The notes beneath the pieces were generated by a model, which saw only the letters and a list, made by a program, of their open reading frames with translations, was not told the origin of the DNA and did not search any database. DNA of 64,000 bases from Sphingomonas sanguinis (lineage in GTDB: Bacteria > Pseudomonadota > Alphaproteobacteria > Sphingomonadales > Sphingomonadaceae): positions 4,211,168 to 4,275,167 of the forward strand of contig NZ_CP079203.1 of NCBI RefSeq assembly GCF_019297835.1, written 5' to 3'. This document shows, one piece after another, positions 52,180 through 61,152 of this stretch; position 1 is the first letter of the stretch, and every line of letters starts with the position of its first letter. Position numbers and translations under genes: made by a program.

Positions 52180-54936
52180 TCAGAACCGCGTCGATACCGA
52201 CAGGTAGAAGGAACGACCGTAGAAGCTCGTCTCCTGCCAGATTGCGGGATTGTTGTTGTAATAGGCCTGTTCGCGGCTGTTGTTCAGGTTGATGATACCC
52301 GCCGCGAAGCTCAGCGTCTCATTGGGGGTATAGCCCGCACTCAGGTCGAACTGGGTGCGGCCGCGCACCGTATGCCCCTCGGTCGCGAAGAAGCTGTCCG
52401 CGCCGTTCTGCACATAGGAGCTGCGGTAATTGGCCGACAGCCGCAGGCTGAAATGCCGGTTTTCCCAATAGGGCGTGACGTTGACCGTGTTCTTCGACAG
52501 GTTGCGCACCGTAAAGCCGGTACCGATCGCCACCTGGGTGGGGATCACGCGGGTGTAATTGGCCATGAAGCCGAACCCGTCGACCGGCAGGATGCGGTCG
52601 AGCGATTGGTTCCAGCTGAACTCGACGCCCCGGATGCGGATGATGCGCGGGTCGTTCGAGGTCTGGGTGACGTTGTAGATATTGCCCGAGGCGTCGACGC
52701 AGTCGCCGCTCGACGCGCGGTTGAGCGCGGTCCCCCGGAACGAGGCCGGGCAGACCAGCGACGAGAAGGTGCCGTTCTTCACCCATTTGTAGAAGCCGTT
52801 GACCGAGATCGCGCTGGCCGTGCCATAATACCACTCCGCGCCCAGATCGATCTGGGCGGCGGTCAGCGGCTTGAGGCCCGCCTGGCCCAGGTCGACCGTG
52901 ACGGTGTTGGTCCCGGCGGGGAAGGTGTTGGCCACCGACGAGGTCGTCTGCGCCATCGAGGTATTGGCGTCCAGGATCGGGCGGACCAGCACCTTGGCGG
53001 CGGCGAAGCGCAGTTGCAGCTTCGACGTCGGCTCCAGCACCAGGTTCAGGCTGGGCAGGACGTTCTGGTAATCCTGCCGCGACGTGTAATCGCCGATCTT
53101 GTTGGTGACGTTGGTATAGGACCCGGTACGCGGCGCGGTGATATTGCCCTTCACCACCTGCAGCGTGTGTTCGTAGCGCACGCCGACATTGCCGCGCAGG
53201 GGCGCGTCGAACAGCGTCGTCTCGATATTCGCCATCGCATAGACGGCGGGGATGTAGCGATCGACGGTATAGCTCGATTCCGGCGCGGGCAGGTCGGGCA
53301 CGCTCAGCCCGGCGGCGGTCAGGGCCTGCTGATAGGCGCCGATGTCGGGCGCGATCCAGGCGGTCGGGATGCCGGCCATCCCGTTCAGGAAGCCGCCCAC
53401 CGGATAATTGCCGCTCGACAGCGCCGGAAAGACGGTCGCGGTGGCACCGGGGCGGTTGGACAGCGAGGCGAGGTCGTGGCGGCTGACGTCGCGCACGAAG
53501 CTCTCGTGCCGATACTTGGCCCCCACCGCGAATTGCGAGATGGGGCCGAGCGACACGTCCTTGGTCACGTCACCCTGGCCGGACACTTCCTTGCCGGTGG
53601 TGTAGCGCGTCGCGCCCACCGGATACTCGTTCCGCACCAGGGTCGACCGGTTGTAGAGCGACGGATCGGTCAGGTTGGCCGCGACGCTGTACTTGACGTT
53701 GAACGGATCGGAGATGTCGAGCGTTGCCGAGGGGATGGTGATGCCCAGGATTGCGGCATCCTCGCGCGAATAGGCATGGCCCCGCGTGAAGTTGCCGACC
53801 GCGCGCGCGGTCCAGCCATCCTCGCCATGCCATTTGGCGCTGAGCGTATAGCCCTGGCTCGACAGCTTGCGCGTCTCCTCCTGGCGGTTGTTCTCCATGG
53901 TGAAGTTGGTCGCGGTCGTGACCATCGAGGCGCCGTTCGCCACGCTGACCGGGGTCAGGCGCGCGGTGTTGAACAGGAACACCTGCTGGTTGACGTCGTA
54001 ATGGGTGTCGTCGCGCGCATAAATGGCGTTGGCGTCGACCTCCCACCGGTCGTTGGGGCGCCACTGCACGCCGCCGCTGCCCATGATCTGGTCGATCGAG
54101 CGGTCGATCCGGCGATAGCGGGGACGGCGCGGCACCGCGATCGTCGCGCCGTTCACGGACTGCGTCGCCCAGCGATCCTGGAACAGATAGTCGGCGCGAT
54201 CCTTGAGCTTTTGATAGCCCAGGTTCAGATAGACGCCCAGCGTCCCGCCCGCAAACTGGTCGACATAGCTGCCGCTGAATTTCGGCGTGATCGCGCGGCC
54301 CGCATATTCGGAATTCTGCGCCTTGGCTGACAGCACGATCTTGCGCGTCGCAAAGTCGAGCGGCTTCAGCGTGTTGATGTTGACCGTGCCGGACAGGCCG
54401 CCGCTGTCCATGTCGGCGGTCGGCGACTTGATCACCTGCACCGAATTGGCCAGCTCGGTCTGGATGATGTCGTACCGGAAACCATCGGTGAAATCGGCAC
54501 TCTTGAACGTCTGGCCGTTGATCGTCGTCAGCGCATATTGCGGGCCCAGGCCCCGGATGCTGATCGTCGCGCCGCGCCCGTTGATGTTCTGCATCTGGAC
54601 GCCGGAAATGCGCTGGATGGACTCGGTGATATTCTGCGCGGGAAACTTGCCGATATCCTCGGCGGAGATGCCGTCGCTGACCCGGATGTCCTTGCGCTTG
54701 GTGGCAAGCGCAGAGGCGATGCTGCGGCGATAGCCGGTGACGACGATGTCGCCCGCCGGCGCATCGCCCTTCGTCTCGGATGCCCCCTGCGCGGGGTCGG
54801 GAGCGGGCGCCGGCGCCGTCTGCGCCATGACGGGGGGCGACCCTGCCATGATCGTGAGCCAGGCCGCCGTGTGGAGCAACGCCGTGCGCCGCGGACGCCG
54901 CGGACGTCGTTCATTGATGTGCGATACGATAGTCAT
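52180..54936 (-). CDS. TonB-dependent receptor
   Basis: Outer-membrane gated beta-barrel of 918 aa. A signal peptide ends at PPVMAQ (about residue 38). A TonB-box-like GDIVVTGYRRS is followed by the plug domain (KRKDIRVSDGISAEDIGKFP, RGATISIRGLGPQYA) and the barrel, which ends in the aromatic YLSVSTRF. The subclass (SIASALATKR, ISAEDIGKFP) is the one common in sphingomonads and Caulobacter for carbohydrate-related substrates. Its neighbour is a GH89 remnant, which suggests that it once worked with an alpha-N-acetylglucosaminidase. No regulator or inner-membrane transporter is adjacent. Confidence 0.93.
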   Translation of the reverse strand: MTIVSHINERRPRRPRRTALLHTAAWLTIMAGSPPVMAQTAPAPAPDPAQGASETKGDAPAGDIVVTGYRRSIASALATKRKDIRVSDGISAEDIGKFPAQNITESIQRISGVQMQNINGRGATISIRGLGPQYALTTINGQTFKSADFTDGFRYDIIQTELANSVQVIKSPTADMDSGGLSGTVNINTLKPLDFATRKIVLSAKAQNSEYAGRAITPKFSGSYVDQFAGGTLGVYLNLGYQKLKDRADYLFQDRWATQSVNGATIAVPRRPRYRRIDRSIDQIMGSGGVQWRPNDRWEVDANAIYARDDTHYDVNQQVFLFNTARLTPVSVANGASMVTTATNFTMENNRQEETRKLSSQGYTLSAKWHGEDGWTARAVGNFTRGHAYSREDAAILGITIPSATLDISDPFNVKYSVAANLTDPSLYNRSTLVRNEYPVGATRYTTGKEVSGQGDVTKDVSLGPISQFAVGAKYRHESFVRDVSRHDLASLSNRPGATATVFPALSSGNYPVGGFLNGMAGIPTAWIAPDIGAYQQALTAAGLSVPDLPAPESSYTVDRYIPAVYAMANIETTLFDAPLRGNVGVRYEHTLQVVKGNITAPRTGSYTNVTNKIGDYTSRQDYQNVLPSLNLVLEPTSKLQLRFAAAKVLVRPILDANTSMAQTTSSVANTFPAGTNTVTVDLGQAGLKPLTAAQIDLGAEWYYGTASAISVNGFYKWVKNGTFSSLVCPASFRGTALNRASSGDCVDASGNIYNVTQTSNDPRIIRIRGVEFSWNQSLDRILPVDGFGFMANYTRVIPTQVAIGTGFTVRNLSKNTVNVTPYWENRHFSLRLSANYRSSYVQNGADSFFATEGHTVRGRTQFDLSAGYTPNETLSFAAGIINLNNSREQAYYNNNPAIWQETSFYGRSFYLSVSTRF

Positions 54937-55660
54937 GATCTGCCCCCTGTGTCGCCCGGCCGCCGAAACGGTCGAGCTCGATGTCGTCTATCGGCAGGGT
55001 CTTCCCGCATTGCAGGCACAGGTTCGCCATCGGCCGCGATCACGAAGCCAATCGCGGATCCGGTAGGGAAACCCCATGCTGCGCTGAGTTACGAAGCCCT
55101 ACGCCAACCATTGGCGCGCCCGTTGCTGGATAAACCCAGTCTGTCACGGACACGCCGCTAGTCGAAAATGTCGCCCTACGGTGCAAACTGCATCGTTATG
55201 GTTATATTGTTGGGCTAAATTGGCACTATCTGTCAACGGCAAATGTCATACCGCGCTTGCAAAGATGATGCTGCGAACCCGCTCGGACAAACGCAACAAA
55301 ATCAGGTATTTGCGTGCGTGAGTGCTGCATTGGTTTGTTTGAAGCGAATCGGGGCAGCATGTCCGCCAGCCTCGATTAGGCTATGGCAGGTTTCACGCTC
55401 CTGCCGGCGCAACAGCCTCGCCGCGTGCTGGGTTCAGCACAACTGCGAGCATAACCCGGATGCGACCCGGTCCTCATCCCGCTCCTCGTCTAGTCTACGC
55501 TTGGATGTCTCACTCTGTAACGGGGACATGACCGTGCCGCAGATTAAGGCATTGAATGCTATAGCATCTGATGCGAAGGGAAAGGCAGCCACCATCTTTT
55601 ATGGGAGAACTAGAAGGGCAGCGGGTCATGCCCAGGCTCAGCGTCTCCACGATGCTTACC
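54937..55660. other. long intergenic region before the small hypothetical genes
   Basis: No convincing gene. A plus-strand frame from 55243 to 55800 is open but low in typical codon pattern and runs through a dispersed-repeat copy. The stretch 55150-55260 is AT-rich and may hold promoters for the TonB receptor. Confidence 0.5.
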
Positions 55661-55720
55661 TGAATGAATGGCAGAAGGTGGGGAGCCGGCTAGAGGCCGC
55701 GAATGACCGAAACTGGGTCG
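55661..55720 (+). repeat. dispersed 60-bp repeat copy (reference form)
   Basis: TGAATGAATGGCAGAAGGTG, about 20 variable bases, then GCGAATGACCGAAACTGGGT. It shows the family rule: a first half TGAAnGAnnGnC(A/C)G and a second half GAAnGnCCGnAACTGGGTC. Confidence 0.8.
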
Positions 55721-55812
55721 TCGTGGCGGAGGGGAAGGGCGACCGCTTCCGCCCACTTGCCGACATTCTTGGGATGATCCAGCATGAGGCATTGGAATGA
55801 TGGAGCAGCCCT

Positions 55813-56055
55813 TTGCGATTGCCTATCCGCAATTATCTCGAAACACCGTTGACGATCTTCGTCGAGCCACTTTGCGACCAGTATGAGGTTCCGCCAAAAG
55901 GCGAAGCCCTTGTGATCCTTCAGGACGGCTACCCGCACTCGATCGACATTCACCCAGATAATTGGGTCTCAATCTGGAACGAGGGGCCGAAGTTGGCCAC
56001 TGTCGAGCTATTTGATGAGCACCAGTTCTCTAGACCTATGAGCCAATCAAAGTAG
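55813..56055 (+). CDS. small hypothetical protein (80 aa)
   Basis: Not recognised. It begins at TTG 55813 with GGAG 7 bases upstream; a stop lies just before, so no ATG is available. Acidic, with beta-strand-like runs: MRLPIRNYLETPLTIFVEPL, PPKGEALVILQDGYPHSIDI and NWVSIWNEGPKLATVELF. The translation has a natural composition, unlike its antisense. It may be a small soluble beta protein. Confidence 0.6.
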   Translation: MRLPIRNYLETPLTIFVEPLCDQYEVPPKGEALVILQDGYPHSIDIHPDNWVSIWNEGPKLATVELFDEHQFSRPMSQSK

Positions 56056-56096
56056 TCGGGTCCAATCGACCGCTTTTTACCCGAAAAGGGCATTGG

Positions 56097-56339
56097 TCAG
56101 GTAGTCCCGGTACCCTTGTCGTAGAGGTACAGCGTCACCGGACACACCTCTTCGTTGGCCCACGCGATCGCTTCCGCGACAGTGACATTCTCACGCTGGT
56201 CGTAGGTCAGATCGTAATTGGTCGGTCGTTGTTGGTCCGCATCCTCGCAGGCATTGTCATGCGAAGTCGCCTCGATGATGGCGTTAACCTCGCGCCAGCG
56301 ATACGGCCTCGTTCGCCTGTCGATGATGTTGCAGATCAT
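56097..56339 (-). CDS. small hypothetical protein (80 aa)
   Basis: Not recognised. It starts at ATG 56339 (MICNIIDRRTRPYRWREVNA). Middle part HDNACEDADQQRPTNYDLTY, then EAIAWANEEVCPVTLYLYD. Acidic with two cysteines in the visible stretches; no strong ribosome site. The C-terminal WANEEVCPVTLYLYDKG suggests a folded protein. It faces the previous small gene tail to tail. Confidence 0.55.
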   Translation of the reverse strand: MICNIIDRRTRPYRWREVNAIIEATSHDNACEDADQQRPTNYDLTYDQRENVTVAEAIAWANEEVCPVTLYLYDKGTGTT

Positions 56340-56444
56340 GCCGCGAATTTAGTGGCAGCCCGACATCATGCACCGTCGGCTTCCCACCAATCTCCGCCGT
56401 TCCGAATGGCCGAGCGGGCTCGCTCAATCAGCTAATCCGTTGAT

Positions 56445-56504
56445 ATGAATGAGCGGCAGCTTTCAGGAAGCGAGAAGGTACGTTCGAACGACTGGAATTG
56501 GGTC
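56445..56504 (+). repeat. dispersed 60-bp repeat copy
   Basis: TGAATGAGCGGCAGCTTTCA, then TCGAACGACTGGAATTGGGT, between divergent small genes. Confidence 0.75.
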
Positions 56505-56588
56505 GGTGCCGCCAACGACCCGTTAGAGAACCGACTGTAATCTCAGTCGTCTAAGGCCTCGGTAATGAGGAGGTGGTATTGTGCCAGC

Positions 56589-57101
56589 ATGAACTCAATG
56601 TCGCCCGCCCTCAATAGCCGCGTACAGTTGTCGCACATCGATGAGGCTTGCCTTTGGCGTGGCCGCTATATCGAGGAGTTCGCGATGGCCGAGGTTGCAG
56701 TCAGCGAAACGCTCGCGACGCTTTCAGGATTCGCCAGTAGCGGTGCTAAGAGCCTACTGCCCACCGCGGTTGGGCAGCGTTTCGAGGCACTCCAAGCGGT
56801 CGTAGGCCCGAGCGGACCGTTGGCGTCTGTAGGTAGCTGCGCGGCCAAAGCGCTGGATGACCTTGGCGAACACAGGCACCGCCGAAACTTCCTTTGTCAT
56901 AGCTCCAGCGAGGTTTCGGCCGACGGCAGGGGCGGATGGCTTATGACACTCTGCCTAACCAGCTTCCGCGCTGGCGCGATCGAGCGAAGCTCTATGCATA
57001 TTACCGCGGCTGAGGCTTCTATACTCCTAGACAAGCTTCGCTCAGCACGTCACCGCCTCGACGGTCAACTGCGAGGCGTGCTTGCATCATTCACGAAGTA
57101 G
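56589..57101 (+). CDS. hypothetical protein with a HEPN-like RNFLCH motif (170 aa)
   Basis: Not assigned to a family. It is mainly helical: SHIDEACLWRGRYIEEFAMA, AEVAVSETLATLSG, then LDDLGEHRHRRNFLCHSSSE. RNFLCH matches the Rx4H motif of HEPN ribonucleases and nucleotidyltransferase-associated proteins and lies at the end of a helix, as there. The C-terminal half (HITAAEASILLDKLRSARHR) is also helical. ATG 56589 is the likely start; ATG 56565 is possible but overlaps AGGAGG. No toxin-antitoxin partner is adjacent. A HEPN role is only suggested by the motif. Confidence 0.6.
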   Translation: MNSMSPALNSRVQLSHIDEACLWRGRYIEEFAMAEVAVSETLATLSGFASSGAKSLLPTAVGQRFEALQAVVGPSGPLASVGSCAAKALDDLGEHRHRRNFLCHSSSEVSADGRGGWLMTLCLTSFRAGAIERSSMHITAAEASILLDKLRSARHRLDGQLRGVLASFTK

Positions 57102-57222
57102 CCGGGTGTGGCCAGCGGGATGCAACGAACACTCACGATATGGCGGCTACACGCAACGCCTGCTCTCCGCCCGGTCCCATCTTTCGGTCAAGCACGGGCG
57201 GAATGCTTTGCTTGCTCTGCCC

Positions 57223-57285
57223 TGATGAACGGATGTCTGGAGTTGGGCGGTGCGGAAATGCGACTGAACGACCGCAACTGGGTCC
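57223..57285 (+). repeat. dispersed 60-bp repeat copy
   Basis: TGATGAACGGATGTCTGGAG, then ACTGAACGACCGCAACTGGG, 8 bp beyond the stop of the minus-strand aminopeptidase gene, between convergent genes. Confidence 0.75.
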
Positions 57286-57292
57286 TTCTTCA

Positions 57293-59902
57293 TTAAATAT
57301 CGGCGGCGGACACTGTAAATGCTGCGGTCCTGATACGCACGGTCAAAGCCAGTTCGTCGCGTGCGGTCAGAACCTTGCGACGTACATCGAGGGGAAGGGT
57401 GGGTTGCGCATCCAGGAACCGATCGACGACGTCGAGCGCCGCCGCATCGCGCTGGCCGCCGATGAAAGCGTCGATCCAGGCGGGCAGGAAGAAGATGCGC
57501 CGGTTCTGGCGAATCCATTCGAGTCGGTCGAGCGCCGGACGAAGGAAGGGCAAAGTAATGCCGGCCTGCTCGATGGCGTTGAAGGCGCCGAGGCTTTCGC
57601 TCGCCCAAGCTTCGTTGAGCGTGGCATCGTCGAAATAGCGGCTGAAATAGGCTGCCTTGACGGCGCGGTCGGGCGTCCCCGCGCGGGCGACGAAGGCGTC
57701 CTTCACGGCCTCGCTCGATTGGTCGAGATGCTGTTCGGTCGCGTAGAGCGCAGTGGCGTCGGGCGCGCCGATGGCGATCAGGCGGCGGACGATCGCCCAG
57801 CGCGTCGGCTGGCGGATCGCGGCCCCGACAAACGTCGTGCGGCCCGCCAGCAAGTCGCGCAGCCGGCCGAGGGCGAGCGGCGTCCGCGCGGTCGCGATCA
57901 GGCGATCGAGCGCGTCCTTGCGCAGGCCGTAGCCGAGCGTGGCGTCGTCGATGCGGGCGAACAGCGCCTGTTCCCATCGGGGCCGCAGCGGCGCGGATGC
58001 GTCGTCGGGCAGATAGACGTCGAGCGCGGCGGCGCCGCGTGACAGGATGATGCGCGAAATCTGCTCGTCGGACTCGGCGGGCAGGTGATCGAGCAGCATC
58101 GCGATATAGCGCGTCGGAGCGAAGCGGACGTCGCGGACTGTGTCCCAGACCGCGCTCCACAGCATGGCGCGGAGCAGCGGGTCCTTGACCGTGCCGACAT
58201 GCGCGACGATCCAGGCAATGGTGCGATCGTCGGGCAGGAACAGGCCGTATCCCTGATCGTCGTCGTTCGGCCAGACATAGTCCGGCACGGGCAGCCCCGC
58301 CGCCCCCGCGACCGTGGCCGTCTTTCCATCGAAGGCGGCATCGAGCACGACGTCGGGGCGGGTGTGATAGCCCAGCCGAACCCGGACCTTCATCGGCCAG
58401 GCGCCGCCGGCATCGCCGGGCAGCGCGCGCACCGGCTGCTGGAAGAGCGTCAGCGATGTGATCTTGCCGCCCGCGATCCTAAGCTTCGTCTCCACGCGCG
58501 GCAGGCCCGCGCGCAGGACATATTGTTTGCCGAAGGTCGTCAGATCGATGCCCGACGCGCCACCGACCGCGCCAAGCAGATCCTGCCAGGTCGCGTTGCC
58601 ATAGGCATGGTCGGTCAGGAAACGGTGCAGGCCGCGGCGGAACCCCGCCTCGCCGACCAGGAAGGCGAGCTGTTTGATGACCGCGGGCGCCTTGTTGTAG
58701 ACGATCGGGCCGTAATTGCTCTTGGCGGCATCGAGATTGTCGAGCGGCTGCCACAGCGCCTGCGTGCCGCTGGTCGCATCGGCGCGATAAGCAGGCGTCT
58801 TGGTCGACAGGAGGAAGGTGGTCCAGGCATTACTGTCTGGCTGAAGCTCCGCCTGGATGCGCGCGGCCATATAGGTCGAGAAGCCTTCCTTCAGCCACAG
58901 GTCGTCGAACCAGCACATGGTGACGTCGTCGCCGAACCATTGGTGGCTGATCTCGTGATAGATGGTGGCGTCGCGGCCGACGCGCTGCGGCAGTGTCGGC
59001 GGCTCGCGGAAGATGAAGCGATCCTCGTTGTAGAAGACCGCGCCGACATGCTCCATGCCGCCGAAGGGAAAGGCGGGCGCGAGCAGCAGGTCGAGCTTGG
59101 CGAAGGGGAAGGGGATGCCGAACCAGTCGGCGAGCCAGCGCACCGCGGCGCGGTTGGTCGCGATCTGCGCCTCGGCATCGACCTCGGCGCGGCGCGAGGC
59201 GCGCGCATAGAGGTTGATCGGCCGCTCCCCCGGGGGCGTCGACGTCCAACGCGTCCAGGGTCCGGCGGCGAAGGCGGCGAGATAGGTAGAGATCGGCTCG
59301 GTTTCGGCAAAGCGGCATCGCGTGCCGCCGGTCACTGGCTGTTGCCCGTTGAGCGGGCCGTTGGCGATCACCGTCCAGCCGCTCGGCGCGGTGATCGTCC
59401 AGCGGAAGGGCGCCTTGAGATCGGGCTGGTCGAAACAGGGAAACAGGAGATTGGCATCGGAGGGGACGAGCAGGGTGTAGAGATAGGTCTGGCCGTCCTT
59501 GTCGTCATGATAGCGAATGATCGCGGCGCCCGATGCCGCGATCGGCGTCGCGAACCGTGCGGCGACGACGTTGGCGCCGGTCTTCAACAGCGCGGCAGGC
59601 AGGACGAGATGGCCGTCTTTCCGCCCCTCGGCCGGTAGCGGACGACCGTTGACCGTCAGATCGGCGAGTGTGGGGCCGCGAAAGTCGAGGACGAGATCGC
59701 CACTGTTGCGCGCGCGATCGAAGCGGATGACGACCGTGCCGGCCGCACTGTCCGTCGCGGTCAGGTCGAGCGACAGGTCGTAATGGACGCCCGAAATCTG
59801 CCTCACTCGCTGCCGTGCGAGGTCGAGCGAAATGCCCCGCGCGATGCCGCTATCTGCCGACAGGCCGGCGGCACGCGCCTGTGCCGCGGTCCACAACCCC
59901 AT
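57293..59902 (-). CDS. M1 family zinc aminopeptidase, probably exported
   Basis: Zinc metallopeptidase of 869 aa, removing N-terminal residues from peptides. The order is an N-terminal beta domain (VHYDLSLDLTATDSAAGTVV), the exopeptidase motif FGGMEHVGAVFYNE, the zinc site YHEISHQWFGDDVTMCWFDD (HExxH) and WLKEGFSTYMA with the third ligand Glu, then an ERAP1-like C-terminal domain. ATG 59902 opens into a signal-like stretch LWTAAQARA. Codons just upstream in the same frame read DTRRTLLRSAILAP with no start codon, as if a twin-arginine leader had lost its start. It is divergent from the SPL-like gene. Confidence 0.92.
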   Translation of the reverse strand: MGLWTAAQARAAGLSADSGIARGISLDLARQRVRQISGVHYDLSLDLTATDSAAGTVVIRFDRARNSGDLVLDFRGPTLADLTVNGRPLPAEGRKDGHLVLPAALLKTGANVVAARFATPIAASGAAIIRYHDDKDGQTYLYTLLVPSDANLLFPCFDQPDLKAPFRWTITAPSGWTVIANGPLNGQQPVTGGTRCRFAETEPISTYLAAFAAGPWTRWTSTPPGERPINLYARASRRAEVDAEAQIATNRAAVRWLADWFGIPFPFAKLDLLLAPAFPFGGMEHVGAVFYNEDRFIFREPPTLPQRVGRDATIYHEISHQWFGDDVTMCWFDDLWLKEGFSTYMAARIQAELQPDSNAWTTFLLSTKTPAYRADATSGTQALWQPLDNLDAAKSNYGPIVYNKAPAVIKQLAFLVGEAGFRRGLHRFLTDHAYGNATWQDLLGAVGGASGIDLTTFGKQYVLRAGLPRVETKLRIAGGKITSLTLFQQPVRALPGDAGGAWPMKVRVRLGYHTRPDVVLDAAFDGKTATVAGAAGLPVPDYVWPNDDDQGYGLFLPDDRTIAWIVAHVGTVKDPLLRAMLWSAVWDTVRDVRFAPTRYIAMLLDHLPAESDEQISRIILSRGAAALDVYLPDDASAPLRPRWEQALFARIDDATLGYGLRKDALDRLIATARTPLALGRLRDLLAGRTTFVGAAIRQPTRWAIVRRLIAIGAPDATALYATEQHLDQSSEAVKDAFVARAGTPDRAVKAAYFSRYFDDATLNEAWASESLGAFNAIEQAGITLPFLRPALDRLEWIRQNRRIFFLPAWIDAFIGGQRDAAALDVVDRFLDAQPTLPLDVRRKVLTARDELALTVRIRTAAFTVSAADI

Positions 59903-60054
59903 TGGAGCGAGTATCGCCGAGCGGAGCAGCGTACGGCGTGTATCGAGGAAGTGCAGGTCGGCCCCCTGTCGCGGTGGAGCGCCGATCCTAAGACGATCCG
60001 GTCGCTCATGTCGATCGATCGGACCGTCGCCGCGGGTCGTTCGTTGACCCGGAC

Positions 60055-61152
60055 ATGGCTACGATAGCGACAGCACAGACGGCATCAGCCCGGCCTGTCA
60101 CGGGATGGCGCCCGCAGCGGTTGCTGGTGACCCGCTCGGCGCTGGGTTTCGCGCATGGGCGGGCGATCGTCGCGCGCGCCGAAGCGCAGGGCGTCGAGGT
60201 CGTGGCGCTGTCCGGCGATCGGCTGGCGCTGGATTTGCCCGACGATCCGCGGCGGGCCTATGCGGCAGCGAAATCGACGCTCGCTGTGGTGGTTGCGCCG
60301 CCCTCCAAGCGGCGATTGCAGCCGATCGCCCCCAGCGCCGACTGGCGGGTCGACCTTGCCGAAGGGTGTCCGGCGCATTGCAGCTATTGCTATCTGGCAG
60401 GATCGTTGAAGGGGCAACCAATCACCCGCGTCTACGCCAATCTCGACGAGATACTGGACGGGCTGCCAGCCTATCTGGGGCAGGGTAGCATCACTTCGCG
60501 CAGCCAGGATCGCGCCCACGAAGGCACGACGTTCGAGGCATCCTGCTACACCGATCCGCTGGGGCTGGAAGCGATCACCGGATCGCTGTCGGCGGCGATC
60601 ACCTGGTTCGGTCGCTGGGATGCGGCGGCGCAGCTGCGCTTCACCACGAAGTTCGCCGACGTCGGGCCGCTGCTCGGCCTCGACCACCAGAAGCGCACGC
60701 GGATGCGGGCGTCGATCAATCCGGCGATGTTCGCCCGGTTCGAGGGCGGTACGGCGCCCGTCACGGCCCGGCTCGCCGCCTTGGCCGACATGGCGCGCGT
60801 GGGATATCCGATCGGGCTGACGATCGCGCCGATCATCGCCGCCGAGGGCTGGCGAGAGGCGTATGACGCCTTGCTCGCCGATGCGGCGGCGGCGCTCGCC
60901 GGCATCGCCGGTGTCGACCTGACGATCGAACTCATCACGCATCGCTTCACGCCCGGATCGAAGGCGGTGCTGGAAACCTGGTATCCCGGCTCCGCGCTCG
61001 ACATGGGCGCGGACAACCGGACGACGAAGCGGACCAAGTTCGGCACCGAAAAGCGGGTCTACGACGCGCCGACGATGCGATCGCTTCGGACGTTGTTCGA
61101 GGAGAGGATCGCGCCGCTGCTGCCGGCGGCGCGCATTCTCTATTGGACATGA
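60055..61152 (+). CDS. spore photoproduct lyase-like radical SAM protein
   Basis: Radical SAM enzyme of 365 aa. The cluster motif CPAHCSYC (Cx3Cx2C, near residue 105) in EGCPAHCSYCYLAGSLKGQP matches SPL rather than most radical SAM families. Later stretches fit too: ASCYTDPLGLEAITG, RFTTKFADVGPLL, RMRASINPAMFARFEGGTAP, and TKRTKFGTEKRVYD near the end. In spore formers SPL repairs the thymine lesion 5-thyminyl-5,6-dihydrothymine; a sphingomonad has no spores, so a role in other DNA damage is inferred. The next gene overlaps it by 4 bases (ATGA), so the two act as a unit. Confidence 0.88.
   Translation: MATIATAQTASARPVTGWRPQRLLVTRSALGFAHGRAIVARAEAQGVEVVALSGDRLALDLPDDPRRAYAAAKSTLAVVVAPPSKRRLQPIAPSADWRVDLAEGCPAHCSYCYLAGSLKGQPITRVYANLDEILDGLPAYLGQGSITSRSQDRAHEGTTFEASCYTDPLGLEAITGSLSAAITWFGRWDAAAQLRFTTKFADVGPLLGLDHQKRTRMRASINPAMFARFEGGTAPVTARLAALADMARVGYPIGLTIAPIIAAEGWREAYDALLADAAAALAGIAGVDLTIELITHRFTPGSKAVLETWYPGSALDMGADNRTTKRTKFGTEKRVYDAPTMRSLRTLFEERIAPLLPAARILYWT

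Noticed and set aside
52120..54330. 736-codon plus-strand frame opposite the TonB receptor
   Set aside because: Antisense of a strong receptor gene; composition is typical of GC-rich shadow frames.
55243..55800. A 185-codon gene upstream of the small hypothetical gene
   Set aside because: It runs through a dispersed-repeat copy, has a cysteine-rich random-looking start, and lacks a ribosome site.
58085..59638. 517-codon plus-strand frame opposite the M1 aminopeptidase
   Set aside because: Antisense frame; the opposite strand shows HExxH and GGMEH motifs.
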